A stretch of 64,000 nucleotides of DNA from Paenibacillus pasadenensis (GTDB taxonomy: Bacteria; Bacillota; Bacilli; Paenibacillales; Paenibacillaceae): the NCBI RefSeq assembly GCF_023715725.1, contig NZ_JAMBOT010000005.1:248001-312000 (forward strand), in the 5' to 3' direction. Every line of letters begins with the position of its first letter. Within the stretch, counting starts at the first letter, position 1. The position numbers were made by a program, and so were the translations under genes. Shown here in pieces: positions 6,988 to 16,338 of this stretch. The notes beneath the pieces are model-generated. The model had not been told where the DNA came from. It saw only the letters and a program-made list of their open reading frames with translations, and did not search any database.

Positions 6988-8232
6988 ATGGTGAACGATA
7001 GCCTAATGGAGCTTGAAGACGCAATACGCCTGCTCGCGGAACATACGCCGGAGATTGGGACGGAGCAGGTCGCTCTGGAGGAGGCATGCGGCCGCGTGCT
7101 CGCGGAGCCGCTAATCGCCCGGCTGCAGCTGCCGCCTTTTCGCCGGGCAGCTATGGACGGTTACGCGGTGTATTCGGACGATCTAGCGCCTCTCGAACGC
7201 GGCGAGTCCGTCATGCTGCGGAGGAGCGGCGAGCTCAGGCCGGGAATGGGAGCAAACGGCGCAGGTACTAGCGGGTTCGGCACAACGCTGCGTATTTTTA
7301 CTGGCGCACCTGTTCCTCCGGGATATGACCGCGTCGTTATGCAGGAAGCGGTTGTCCTGTTAAAGGACGGACGGGTGAATATCCAGAGGCTTGCGGGTTC
7401 GCAGTCTCACATTGCAGAGGCCGGCGAGGACGTTCCAGCCGGAAAAAAGCTGATTGGCGGCGGAATGCGCCTGCGGGCGCGGCATATCGCGCTTTTGGCA
7501 TCGGACGGGAGGGATGCCGCGGTTGTCCGCCAAAAACCTCGCGTGAGCGTAATTCCTATCGGCAGCGAGCTGTGCGAACCGGGGAAGCCGCTTGGAGAAG
7601 CGGCCATTTACGATTCCAACGGCTTTATGCTCGCCGCAAGGCTGCGGGAGCTAGGGGCAGAGGTCCGGCGTTACGCCCCGGTTGCGGACGATCCGGAACA
7701 GCTTGCTTTTGCAATCCGGGAAGCCGCAGTGAACAGCGACCTCGTTGTGACGGCGGGAGGCGTATCCGTGGGCGATTGCGATTACGCGCATGAAGCAGCG
7801 AGGCTTGCGGGCGGAATGCCCGTCATTCAAAAGGTGCGGATGCGGCCCGGCACGCCTACATCGGTCTATGGGCTGCCGGGTGGAAAGCTGCTCGCGGCGT
7901 TATCCGGCAATCCGTCGGCCTGTCACGCCGGGATGGAGCTGCTCGTACGCCCGCTGGTATTAAAGCTGGCAGGCAGGATCGACTGGCAGCCGCATTGGAG
8001 GAGCGGACGCCTTGGGGCAGCAATTCGCAAGCCCTGCCCTTATCCCCGGTATATTCGCGCGTCACTGCTGGAGGAGGCGGGAAGCGAACCGCTGCTGATG
8101 CCGCTGCCGGGAGACCGTTCCGGCAATGTCGCCGCTTTTGCGAGCACCGATGCGCTGGTGCGGATACCGGCAGGCGGCCGGGGAGCCGACGAGGGCGAGC
8201 TGATCCGGTGGATCGGACTTAGCGGCGATTGA
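6988..8232 (+). CDS. moeA: Molybdopterin molybdenumtransferase MoeA
   Basis: A 414-residue cytoplasmic enzyme that inserts molybdate into adenylated molybdopterin to form the molybdenum cofactor. Family motifs seen: PPFRRAAMDGYAV near the N-terminus, TGAPVPPGYDRVVMQE in the middle, GGVSVGDCDY and PGTPTSVYGLPGGK in the C-terminal half, and LSGNPSAC. The ATG at 6988 is preceded by GGGAGG at the right distance; a start at 6949 lacks a site. It is the first gene of the operon and lies 51 bp before nasB. Its placement with nasC and mobAB suggests that cofactor supply is made with the nitrate reductase that needs it. Confidence 0.95.
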   Translation: MVNDSLMELEDAIRLLAEHTPEIGTEQVALEEACGRVLAEPLIARLQLPPFRRAAMDGYAVYSDDLAPLERGESVMLRRSGELRPGMGANGAGTSGFGTTLRIFTGAPVPPGYDRVVMQEAVVLLKDGRVNIQRLAGSQSHIAEAGEDVPAGKKLIGGGMRLRARHIALLASDGRDAAVVRQKPRVSVIPIGSELCEPGKPLGEAAIYDSNGFMLAARLRELGAEVRRYAPVADDPEQLAFAIREAAVNSDLVVTAGGVSVGDCDYAHEAARLAGGMPVIQKVRMRPGTPTSVYGLPGGKLLAALSGNPSACHAGMELLVRPLVLKLAGRIDWQPHWRSGRLGAAIRKPCPYPRYIRASLLEEAGSEPLLMPLPGDRSGNVAAFASTDALVRIPAGGRGADEGELIRWIGLSGD

Positions 8233-8283
8233 GCGCAAACCCCGTTGCCAAAGCGGAGCCGCTACAGGAGAGGAGGAGCGCAT

Positions 8284-10491
8284 ATGGAAGAGAGGCGCAG
8301 AAAGCTCATTGTCGTCGGGAACGGCATGGCGGGCGTCAGGCTGCTGGAGGAACTGATGAAGCTGGGGCCAGAGCGATATGATATTGCGGTATATGGCAGC
8401 GAGCCGGTTCCGGCGTACAACCGGATTTTGCTTTCCAAGGTTCTTCAGGGCGATACCCCGATGGAGGAAATTACGCTAAAGCCCGCCTGCTGGTACGAGG
8501 AGCGCGGAATCCGCCTTTTTACCGGAGAAACGGTTGAGGCAATCGACGCTCCTAACAGAACGATCCGCACCTCGGCTGGACGAACGGACCGGTATGACCG
8601 GCTCGTGCTGGCAACGGGCTCCTCAGCCTTCATTCCCTCCATTCCCGGGGCGGACAAAAAGGGGGTTATCGCGTTTCGCACCATCGCGGATTGCGAATCG
8701 ATGCTGAAGGCGTCCCGGGAGGGCAAAAGGGCGGCGGTAATCGGCGGAGGACTGCTCGGACTGGAAGCTGCGCGCGGTTTGCTTAACCTCGGCATGGAAG
8801 CGCATGTCGTACACAATGCCGTTCATCTGATGAACCGCCAGCTGGATCCGATGGCTTCGCTGCTGCTGCGGCGGGAGCTGGAGCAGCAGGGCATGGAGTT
8901 TCATCTGGGCAAGGAGACGCTTCAGGTGACAGGGCTGTCCCGGGCAAACGGACTGCGTTTTCGCGATGGCGGCGTTCTAAAAGCGGACCTGATTCTTTTT
9001 GCCATCGGCATCCGTCCTCGAATTGAGCTGGCGAAGCTTGCGGGGCTGAATGCGGCGCGCGCTATCGTCGTTGATGATTCCATGCGCACCAGCGATCCGC
9101 ATATTTTTGCGGTTGGCGAATGCGCGGAGCACCGTGGAGTCGTATACGGACTGGTTGCGCCGTTGTATGAACAGGCCAAAACGCTTGCCGCCACGCTGGC
9201 GGGAGCTGAGGGACAACAATATGAAGGTTCTGTCCCCTATTCCCAGCTGAAAGTTTCCGGAGCAGAGGTTTTTTCTGTCGGGGACGTGAGCGGGCATGGC
9301 GAAGAGGAGACGCTGCTGCAGCAATTCGACGGTTTGAAAGGTACGTACCGGAGGGTTTTTGGCCGGGGAGGCGTTGTAACGGGCGCAGTGCTTTACGGGG
9401 ATGTGTCGGATGGTCCTGAGCTGCTTGGCCTCGTCAAAAAGAACGCCTCCATCGCGGAGCTTGAGAAGGCGTTCAGCGGCGGTTCCGCCGCGGCGGCGCC
9501 AGACGGGCTGAGTCCCCGCGATGCAGCAGCAGCGGCCATGCCGGATTCCGCTGTCGTATGCGAATGCAACGCCGTCGCCAAAGCGGAGATTGTCCGGGCA
9601 GTCTCCGGCGGCTGTGGATCGGCGGACGAGGTGCGCGCCTGCACGGGAGCTTCCGGCTCCTGCGGCGGCTGCCGCCCCGTTGTCGAATCGATCGTCAAGC
9701 TTGCGCTGTCGGGTCATAATATGTCGGAGCAGAAGCCAGCTATGCTGCAGACGGCTGCTGTACCGCTGTCCCGGCCGCTTCCGTTATGCGGCTGCACAGA
9801 GCTGGCTCCGGCGGAGCTGCCCCAGGCGCTGTCCCGGCTGGCCAAGGCTTTATGCCCGCCGCAGGAGGCGCTGTCCCGGCTGGGCTGGAGCAGTTCGGCC
9901 GGCTGCGAGGACTGCCGTCCGGCGCTGAACTATTATGCGCAGCGGAACGGTTGGCCGGTTATCGGAGATGCAGTGGAATGGCCTGTAAGCCAGCGGACAC
10001 TGAAGGTACGGGCAGGCCGCGCCGCTGCAGGAGGGCTTGGGGAGAATCGAGAAGCAGCGGTTGCCGCCGCGTTGGAAAGTTTATGGAGGCGGCTTCCGTG
10101 GCCAACGCCGCTTACCGCCGCAGTGTCTTCCGGCCCGCATGCTCCTGCGGGAACGCTTGTCGCCGACATCGGCCTGTCGCACGCGCCGTCCGGCTGGGAG
10201 CTGACTGCAGGAGGCAGCGCCGAGGGAGTTGTGCGCGGAGGCCAACTGCTGGCCGTGGCGGATACGCTGGAGGAGGCGGCGGAAGCGGCGAGCGCATGCC
10301 TGCAGCTGTACCGCTCCGAGGCGTTCTGGGGCGAGCCGGTTTGGCAGTGGCTGGAGCGGAACGGAGAGCTGGCGCTGCGCGAAAGGCTGGCCGATCTCGG
10401 CCGGAGGCGCAGCCTTGCGGAGCGGCTCCGTCTTGAAGCGGAGCAGTTCACTCCGGCGGAGCGTGCTCCTGCGCCGCTGCGGGCGCTTTAG
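8284..10491 (+). CDS. nasB: Nitrate reductase electron transfer subunit NasB
   Basis: A 735-residue flavoprotein that passes electrons from NAD(P)H to NasC. Domains: FAD/NAD(P) oxidoreductase (about 1-330, GNGMAG near 12 and GGGLLGLEAARG near 154) and two BFD-like [2Fe-2S] regions (C426, C428, C460, C463; then C502, C504, C541, C544), the same layout as NirB. From about 550 the chain still resembles the NirB siroheme half (for example GWELTAGGSAEGVV against GWELHAGGNGGVKV in NirB), but all four siroheme-cluster cysteines are gone and much of the segment is deleted. It should therefore not reduce nitrite itself. The ATG at 8284 follows GGAGAGGAGGAG; upstream codons are rejected. nasC follows after 25 bp. 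Confidence 0.9.
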   Translation: MEERRRKLIVVGNGMAGVRLLEELMKLGPERYDIAVYGSEPVPAYNRILLSKVLQGDTPMEEITLKPACWYEERGIRLFTGETVEAIDAPNRTIRTSAGRTDRYDRLVLATGSSAFIPSIPGADKKGVIAFRTIADCESMLKASREGKRAAVIGGGLLGLEAARGLLNLGMEAHVVHNAVHLMNRQLDPMASLLLRRELEQQGMEFHLGKETLQVTGLSRANGLRFRDGGVLKADLILFAIGIRPRIELAKLAGLNAARAIVVDDSMRTSDPHIFAVGECAEHRGVVYGLVAPLYEQAKTLAATLAGAEGQQYEGSVPYSQLKVSGAEVFSVGDVSGHGEEETLLQQFDGLKGTYRRVFGRGGVVTGAVLYGDVSDGPELLGLVKKNASIAELEKAFSGGSAAAAPDGLSPRDAAAAAMPDSAVVCECNAVAKAEIVRAVSGGCGSADEVRACTGASGSCGGCRPVVESIVKLALSGHNMSEQKPAMLQTAAVPLSRPLPLCGCTELAPAELPQALSRLAKALCPPQEALSRLGWSSSAGCEDCRPALNYYAQRNGWPVIGDAVEWPVSQRTLKVRAGRAAAGGLGENREAAVAAALESLWRRLPWPTPLTAAVSSGPHAPAGTLVADIGLSHAPSGWELTAGGSAEGVVRGGQLLAVADTLEEAAEAASACLQLYRSEAFWGEPVWQWLERNGELALRERLADLGRRRSLAERLRLEAEQFTPAERAPAPLRAL

Positions 10492-10516
10492 CTGGGCAGC
10501 TGGGATAGGAGGGGCT

Positions 10517-12664
10517 ATGATGAGTGTCAAAACGTTAGAAACGGAATTAAAGACATTGCATACTCAGTGTCCTTATTGCAGCGTGCAGTGCAAGCTGGCT
10601 CTAACCCCGGAGCCGCAACAAGCTGGCAGTGAACGGGCTTCCGATTCGATTTTTATGAAATCGGAAGGACTGCCAAACGAGGCTTCGCAAGGCCGTGCCT
10701 GCGTAAAAGGCTTGAATGCTTATCAGCATGCCGTTAACGGCCAACGGCTGCTTGAGCCGCTGATCCGCAGGGGAGGAACGCTTGAGCCTTGCAGCTGGGA
10801 AGAGGCTCTGGAGGCAATAACGGATGGTTGGAAAAAGCTCATGCTTACGGACGGCCCGGACTCCATCGGATTTTACGGAGGCGGCTCGCTGACCAACGAA
10901 ACGGCCTATTGGCTCGGCAAATTTGCCCGGATAGCCGTCGGCACCCGGTTAATCGACTACAACGGGCGCTTCTGCATGTCCGCTGCCGCTTCGGCTGGCG
11001 TCCGCAGCTTCGGCCTTGACCGCGGTCTTACGTTTCGCCTCTCCGATATTCCAAAGGCAAAGTGCATCATTTTGGCCGGAACAAATGTGGCGGAGTGCCA
11101 GCCGACCCTAATGCCTTACTTTAATGAAGCAAAAGCACGAGGCGCATGCATAATCGTGCTGGATCCGCGCCGTACCAAAACAGCCGAGCTGGCCGATATC
11201 CACCTGCAGCTGAAGCCGGGCGAGGATGCAAGGCTGGCGGCGCTGATGCTGCGTCTGATTTTGGACGAAGGGCTGGAAAACCGGGGATTTATCGAGGCGC
11301 GTACAGAGGGCTTCGAGGAGGCGGTGCGGCAGCTTGAAGGAATCGACACAGCCTTTGCCGCTGAAAAATGCGGAGTGAAGCTGGAGGACGTGCGGCTGGC
11401 GGCTGCCGCTTACGCTGGAGCGGAGACGGCGATTTTGTGCACAGCCCGGGGCGTGGAGCAGCAGACCGACGGACACGAAGCGGTGCGGCAGTTCATTAAT
11501 CTTGTGCTGGCAACAGGACACATCGGCCGCGAGGGCTGCGGTTACGGCGCGATTACAGGCCAAGGCAACGGACAGGGCGGCAGGGAGCACGGACAGAAAG
11601 CGGATCAGCTGCCCGGCTACCGGTCCATTGAAAATCCGGCCCACCGCGAATATATTGCCGGAATCTGGGGCGTCGATCCCAGCGATATTCCGGGCAAAGG
11701 TGTATCCGCCTTTGAAATGATGGAGCTTGTCCATGACGGAACCATTCAATCGCTGTTTGTCATGGGCTCCAATCCTGTCGTATCCAACCCTCACGCGGGC
11801 TTCGTCGAGGAGGGGCTGCGCGGGCTGAATCAGCTTGTTGTCGCGGATATGTTTATGTCTGAAACGGCGCTGCTGGCGGATGTAGTGCTGCCGGTCACAT
11901 CGTATCTTGAAAATGAAGGGACGCTGACGAATCTGGAGGGGCGGGTTCTGCTTCGAGAAGCCGCTTTGCCAGCGCCGGGAGAGTGCCGCCACGACTGGGT
12001 TATTTTGAACGAATTGGCAGCAAAACTCGGCCGCGGCGAGCATTTTAACTGCGGCAGCTCCGAAGCGATCTTTACTGAGCTGCGGCGGGCGAGCCGGGGC
12101 GGGGACGCGGATTATTACGGCATTACGTATGAGCGCATCCGGGGTGAGGGAGGGGTCTATTGGCCCTGCCTGTCCGAAGAAGAGGAAGGCTGCGGCTTAA
12201 TGTTTACAGACGGCTTTGCCAGGCCGAACGGCCGCGCTCAGTTCGGAGTTCGCTCGGAGGCGGGAACGGGCCCGAGGGACGAACCAGGCTCCGGCTATCC
12301 GCTGCTGCTGACGAACGGCCGCGTTCTTCCTCATTATTTGACCGGAGTCCAGACACGGAGAAGCCCCTCGCTTGCCGCGCGCGAGCTGGAAAGCTTTGTG
12401 GAAATTCATCCCGCAACGGCGGCCGCGCTTGGCATTGCTGACGGAGAGTGGGTTGCTGTTTCCTCGCGGCAGGGAGAATTCAGCGTCCGCAGCAGGCTTA
12501 ACGACCGGATTCGCGAGGATACGGTTTTTGCTCCAATGCACTGGGGCGGGAAACAGAACGTCAATCTGGCGACACGCCCAGAGCTGGATCCCGTGTGCCG
12601 CATGCCGGGTTTTAAAACGACAGCGGTCCGAATTACGCCGCTCAGGCGGAGAGGAGGCCGGTGA
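10517..12664 (+). CDS. nasC: Assimilatory nitrate reductase catalytic subunit NasC
   Basis: A 715-residue molybdopterin oxidoreductase that reduces nitrate to nitrite in the cytoplasm. The N-terminal [4Fe-4S] site is C18, C21, C25 and C62 (CPYCSVQC ... ACVKG). Further family motifs include YNGRFCMSAAASAG, with the cysteine expected to ligate molybdenum in this class, DPRRTKTAELADIHLQLKPG, and a C-terminal dinucleotide-binding domain with TNGRVLPHYLTGVQTRRSP. No twin-arginine signal is present, as expected for an assimilatory enzyme. The start is ATGATG at 10517 behind ATAGGAGGGG; a long upstream extension in the same frame overlaps nasB and is rejected. mobA follows after 3 bp. Confidence 0.95.
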   Translation: MMSVKTLETELKTLHTQCPYCSVQCKLALTPEPQQAGSERASDSIFMKSEGLPNEASQGRACVKGLNAYQHAVNGQRLLEPLIRRGGTLEPCSWEEALEAITDGWKKLMLTDGPDSIGFYGGGSLTNETAYWLGKFARIAVGTRLIDYNGRFCMSAAASAGVRSFGLDRGLTFRLSDIPKAKCIILAGTNVAECQPTLMPYFNEAKARGACIIVLDPRRTKTAELADIHLQLKPGEDARLAALMLRLILDEGLENRGFIEARTEGFEEAVRQLEGIDTAFAAEKCGVKLEDVRLAAAAYAGAETAILCTARGVEQQTDGHEAVRQFINLVLATGHIGREGCGYGAITGQGNGQGGREHGQKADQLPGYRSIENPAHREYIAGIWGVDPSDIPGKGVSAFEMMELVHDGTIQSLFVMGSNPVVSNPHAGFVEEGLRGLNQLVVADMFMSETALLADVVLPVTSYLENEGTLTNLEGRVLLREAALPAPGECRHDWVILNELAAKLGRGEHFNCGSSEAIFTELRRASRGGDADYYGITYERIRGEGGVYWPCLSEEEEGCGLMFTDGFARPNGRAQFGVRSEAGTGPRDEPGSGYPLLLTNGRVLPHYLTGVQTRRSPSLAARELESFVEIHPATAAALGIADGEWVAVSSRQGEFSVRSRLNDRIREDTVFAPMHWGGKQNVNLATRPELDPVCRMPGFKTTAVRITPLRRRGGR

Positions 12665-12667
12665 GCA

Positions 12668-13336
12668 ATGACGGGTGATATGGAGCTGGAGGGGGTTATA
12701 TTGGCGGGCGGTCTTTCCCGGCGGATGGGCGAGGATAAATTCGGATTGACGCTCGGCAGTCGCACGCTGCTGTCGCGTATCGCGCGGCGGATGGGCGCTG
12801 TATGCAGCAGGGTGACCGTCGTCGTAGCCGACGAAGTCCAGGCGCGGCGGGTGCGGGCTGCGGCGCCGGAGCTGCCGCCGCCGCTTGTGGAGCGGTATGC
12901 CGGCTGCGGACCTTTGGCGGGTGTGCATGCGGCGCTGCTGGCGGCGAAGTCACCTTATGTATGGACGGTCGCCTGCGATATGCCGTTTGTGATTGCGCCT
13001 GGTGCGCTTGAGCTCGCGGAAAAGCTGCGGAGCGGCTCCGCCGGCTGCGCTGTGCCGCTTTTGGACGGGCGGCTGCAGCCGCTGCATGGCGTATACCGGC
13101 GTGAGGGAGGAGCTGCGGCTGCCGAAATTTTGCTGGCTGCGGGAGAGTACCGTCTGCAAAGGCTGCTCGGGCTGCTGGAGGCGGAGACGGTGGATGCCGG
13201 GCACTGGCTGGAGCAAGGATTCGACAAGCCGCTGTTCGCTCTGAACCTGAATACGAGGGAGGAATACATGGTTTGTCTGGAACTCGCGGAGAGGATGGAA
13301 CAGCATGAAAACGGTGATCCAGCTGGTCGGTTATAA
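12668..13336 (+). CDS. mobA: Molybdenum cofactor guanylyltransferase MobA
   Basis: A 222-residue nucleotidyltransferase that attaches GMP to the molybdenum cofactor to make the MGD form used by NasC. Motifs: LAGGLSRRMGEDKFG at the N-terminus (GTP binding), YAGCGPLAGVHAAL, and ACDMPFV. The start ATG at 12668 lies about 10 bp after GGAGAGGAGG; a start at the Met four codons on is possible. It is in the nas operon and its 3' end overlaps mobB by 32 bp. Confidence 0.93.
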   Translation: MTGDMELEGVILAGGLSRRMGEDKFGLTLGSRTLLSRIARRMGAVCSRVTVVVADEVQARRVRAAAPELPPPLVERYAGCGPLAGVHAALLAAKSPYVWTVACDMPFVIAPGALELAEKLRSGSAGCAVPLLDGRLQPLHGVYRREGGAAAAEILLAAGEYRLQRLLGLLEAETVDAGHWLEQGFDKPLFALNLNTREEYMVCLELAERMEQHENGDPAGRL

Positions 13337-13877
13337 AAATACCGGAAAAACAACGCTGCTTTGCCGGCTTGCCGCGCAGCTTCGATTGACGGGTTTATCC
13401 GTAGCCTCCATCAAACATGACGGCCATGAATTCGAAGACGAGAGGCCGGGCTGCGATACGCGGCGTTTTCGGGAGGCTGGCGCTTACTGGTCCGCCGTAA
13501 GCTCCTCTTCGCGCACCGTCGTTGTGATGGAGAGCGGCAGCACCTTGGCGGAGCTAATCGGACTAACTCCGCAGGCGGATTTTATTTTGGTCGAAGGATT
13601 TAAACGGGAGATTTATCCCAAGCTTCTGCTCGCCCGCTGCGAGGAGGATCTCCAGCTGCTTCCTTCTTTGCATGAAGCGGCTGCAGTTCTGTTGTGGCCG
13701 GAGCTGTACGCGAAGCGGCGCGCTCTTGCTTTGCCGGAAGGAATAGCGATTATATTGATTGACGATACGGAGAGTATTTTGGACCTTATAATGAAGCAAT
13801 ACACTGGAAAAGAGCCGGAGCCGATTCACTTATTAAACAATCCCCTGGAGCCAAGCGCCGGATGGAGCGGGATATAG
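13305..13877 (+). CDS. mobB: Molybdopterin-guanine dinucleotide biosynthesis adapter MobB
   Basis: A 190-residue P-loop GTPase-type protein with GYKNTGKTT at residues 9-17 and VEGFKREIYPK near 100. MobB assists MobA in making or handing over MGD cofactor. It overlaps mobA by 32 bp and ends the nas operon; a hairpin terminator follows at 13923. Confidence 0.92.
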   Translation: MKTVIQLVGYKNTGKTTLLCRLAAQLRLTGLSVASIKHDGHEFEDERPGCDTRRFREAGAYWSAVSSSSRTVVVMESGSTLAELIGLTPQADFILVEGFKREIYPKLLLARCEEDLQLLPSLHEAAAVLLWPELYAKRRALALPEGIAIILIDDTESILDLIMKQYTGKEPEPIHLLNNPLEPSAGWSGI

Positions 13878-13922
13878 CCGGTTTGTCTCGGTTGAGCCAC
13901 GCAGAAAAATTGTGGGAAAAGT

Positions 13923-13951
13923 AAGCCGGTTGCGGAAGCGCCGGTTTTTTC
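13923..13951 (+). terminator. Terminator after mobB
   Basis: A short hairpin with CCGG/CCGG arms around GGTTGCGGAAGCGCC is followed by TTTTTT, 46 bp after the mobB stop. Confidence 0.6.
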
Positions 13952-14018
13952 TGCTGCTGCTGAACTTTCTCTGTTCAGTAATGAAATCCTGAAGTATACT
14001 GAGTGTACTCATTCTAAC

Positions 14019-14029
14019 TTGTCTGACAA
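14019..14029. promoter_or_regulatory. Likely operator for the GntR-type lactate regulator
   Basis: TTGTCTGACAA is a perfect inverted repeat that fits the FadR-subfamily operator pattern T-N-G-T-N3-A-C-N-A. It lies 30 bp before lutA and downstream of a -10-like TATACT (13995-14000), where a bound repressor would block transcription. The regulator gene is the last of the same cluster (17314). Confidence 0.6.
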
Positions 14030-14059
14030 CCTGATAAATTATTCTGGAGAGGTGCACTC

Positions 14060-14788
14060 ATGAAAGTTTCCTTGTTCATCACCTGCTTGAGCGATGCGAT
14101 CTATCCCCGGGTCGGGGAAGCGATGGCCCGCATTTTGGCGCGCCAAGGGATACGGCTTGATTTTCCAAAGGTACAAACCTGCTGCGGCCAGCCGGCTTAC
14201 AACAGCGGATATTGGGACGAGGCCCGCAAGACGGCGCGTACGATTCTAAGCGCGTTCCGCGACAGCGATTTTGTCGTTTCCCCGTCGGGCTCCTGCACGT
14301 ACATGATCCATCACTATGAGGAGCTGTTCAAGGAAGAGCCGGAGATGCAGCGCCAGGCGCGGGAGCTGGCCGCCAAAACGTACGAATTTACCCAGTTCCT
14401 CGTTCAGGTGCTCGGCGTGACCGATGTTGGAGCGCGTTTTCCTCATAAAGTGACGTACCATCCGTCCTGCCACGGCAGCCGTTTGCTCGGCGTCAAGGAG
14501 GAGCCGCTGGAGCTGCTGCGGAGCGTGGACGGACTGGAATTTGTGCCGCTTCCTTTTGCGGAGGACTGCTGCGGTTTTGGGGGCACGTTTGCGGTGAAAA
14601 TGGCGGATATATCCGGAGCGATGGTGACGGAAAAGACGGATCATATCAAAGAAACCGAAGCCGAAGTGCTCGTCGGTCTTGACATGGCCTGCCTGATGAA
14701 TATTGCGGGCAATCTACGCCGCCGGGGCGAGCCTGTTCGGGTGATGCATTTGGCTGAGCTGCTTGAGGAAGGAGTGAAGGCCGGATGA
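14060..14788 (+). CDS. lutA: L-lactate utilization protein LutA (CCG-domain Fe-S oxidoreductase)
   Basis: A 242-residue protein with two cysteine-rich CCG domains: VQTCCGQPAYNSGY in the first half and AEDCCGFGGTFAVK in the second, with ITCLSD at the start. LutA with LutB and LutC oxidises L-lactate to pyruvate in the cytoplasm. The ATG follows CTGGAGAGG. The stop overlaps the lutB start (ATGA at 14785), so the genes are coupled. A putative operator lies at 14019. Confidence 0.95.
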   Translation: MKVSLFITCLSDAIYPRVGEAMARILARQGIRLDFPKVQTCCGQPAYNSGYWDEARKTARTILSAFRDSDFVVSPSGSCTYMIHHYEELFKEEPEMQRQARELAAKTYEFTQFLVQVLGVTDVGARFPHKVTYHPSCHGSRLLGVKEEPLELLRSVDGLEFVPLPFAEDCCGFGGTFAVKMADISGAMVTEKTDHIKETEAEVLVGLDMACLMNIAGNLRRRGEPVRVMHLAELLEEGVKAG

Positions 14789-16338
14789 GTGTTCCTACGC
14801 AGGAAAAGGCGCATAAAGAGCAGCCCGATACCGTTCGCGAGCGGGCGGGACTGGCGCTGAACGACGAGTTTCTCCGCCAGGCGGTGAAGTTTACGACTGA
14901 GCGGCTGCGCTCAGGCAAAAAGGATGCTGCGGAGGCGCATGGCAACTGGGACGTCTGGCGGGAGCAGGGACGTCAAATCCGGCTGCATACGATCGCGCAT
15001 CTGGATTATTATCTGAATCTGTTTGCCGATAACGCCCGCGCGAACGGAGTGCATGTTCATTTTGCCGCCACGGCGGAGGAAGCCGTCTCGCTGTCGCTTG
15101 CCATTGCGGAATCGGCGGGAGCGCGCTCGGTCGTAAAGTCCAAGTCGATGGTGACGGAGGAGCTTCATCTCAATCATGCGTTGGAGTCAATCGCCGTAGA
15201 AGCGGTGGAGACCGACCTCGGCGAATACATCATCCAGCTGGCTGGCGAGACGCCGTCGCATATTATCATTCCGGCCATCCACAAAAACCGCTACCAGATC
15301 GCGGATTTGCTGTCTGCCGAGGCGGGCGAGACGCTCGCGCCGGATACGACGATATTGGCTGGTTTTGTGCGGCGCAAGCTGCGGGAGAAGTTTCTGGAGG
15401 CGGACATCGGGATGACCGGCTGCAATTTTGCAATTGCGGAGACCGGCTCTATGGTGTTGTTCGAAAATGAAGGCAACGCACGCATGGTATCCACCGTGCC
15501 CAAAACGCAAATCACCCTGATGGGAATGGAGCGGATTATTCCGTCCTGGGAAGATTTAGAGACGATGGCTACGCTTTTGCCGCGCTCGGCGACCGGCCAG
15601 CGGCTTACTGTGTACATGTCCGGCATCTCCGGCCCGCGCCGCAGCGCGGATGCGGACGGCCCGGACGAGATGCATATTATCATTCTCGACAACGGCCGCT
15701 CCAACCAGCTTGGCGACCCGGAATTCCAGGAGCTGCTGAACTGCATTCGCTGCGGCGCCTGTTTGAATGCTTGTCCGGTTTACCGCCATATCGGCGGCCA
15801 TGCCTACGGCGGCACTTACAGCGGGCCGATCGGCGCAGTTCTCACTCCTGCTTTGAAAAGCAACGTTGCGGAGTGGGACGATATCGCCAATGCTTCCAGC
15901 CTGTGCGGCGCTTGTTACGAGGCTTGCCCGGTCAAAATTCCGCTGCATGACATGCTCGTTTCTCTTCGCCGCCGCAAGGTGGAGGCCGGACGCGGAAATC
16001 CGCTGGAGACGGTTGGCATGAAAGGATTCGGAGCGGTCGCCGGCAGCTCAAAGCTGATGGGAGCCGCGATTAAGGCGGGCAGAATCGGTCAGCGGCTCGT
16101 CGCCCGGGGCGGCGAGATTAAGGCGCGCATCGGCCCGCTTAAGGGCTGGAATACGTACCGCGTCACGCCTGCATTGCCCAAGCAGACGTTCCGGGAGGGC
16201 TGGGGAACGCTGGAGGAAGAGCTGACGGCAGGGCTGAGAGAGATGAACCCTGAGACGAAACGGCGCATGGAGGAAATAGCAAAAAAGGCCCGCGAGGCGG
16301 CGCAGCGGAAAGGAGAGAGCGGACATGGCGGACACTAA
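14785..16338 (+). CDS. lutB: L-lactate utilization iron-sulfur protein LutB
   Basis: A 517-residue protein, somewhat longer than the roughly 475 usual in the family. It has an N-terminal LUD domain with KSKSMVTEE near 115 and MTGCNFAIAETGSM near 213, and two [4Fe-4S] motifs, CIRCGACLNACPVY near 320 and CGACYEACPV near 375. It passes electrons from lactate in the LutABC complex. It overlaps lutA by 4 bp and lutC by 14 bp. The extra length is at both ends and is rich in charged residues. Confidence 0.95.
   Translation: MSVPTQEKAHKEQPDTVRERAGLALNDEFLRQAVKFTTERLRSGKKDAAEAHGNWDVWREQGRQIRLHTIAHLDYYLNLFADNARANGVHVHFAATAEEAVSLSLAIAESAGARSVVKSKSMVTEELHLNHALESIAVEAVETDLGEYIIQLAGETPSHIIIPAIHKNRYQIADLLSAEAGETLAPDTTILAGFVRRKLREKFLEADIGMTGCNFAIAETGSMVLFENEGNARMVSTVPKTQITLMGMERIIPSWEDLETMATLLPRSATGQRLTVYMSGISGPRRSADADGPDEMHIIILDNGRSNQLGDPEFQELLNCIRCGACLNACPVYRHIGGHAYGGTYSGPIGAVLTPALKSNVAEWDDIANASSLCGACYEACPVKIPLHDMLVSLRRRKVEAGRGNPLETVGMKGFGAVAGSSKLMGAAIKAGRIGQRLVARGGEIKARIGPLKGWNTYRVTPALPKQTFREGWGTLEEELTAGLREMNPETKRRMEEIAKKAREAAQRKGESGHGGH

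Noticed and set aside
10229..10516. Longer nasC starting inside nasB
   Set aside because: It overlaps nasB by more than 250 bp, has no binding site and adds Arg-rich residues; the ATG at 10517 has a strong site.
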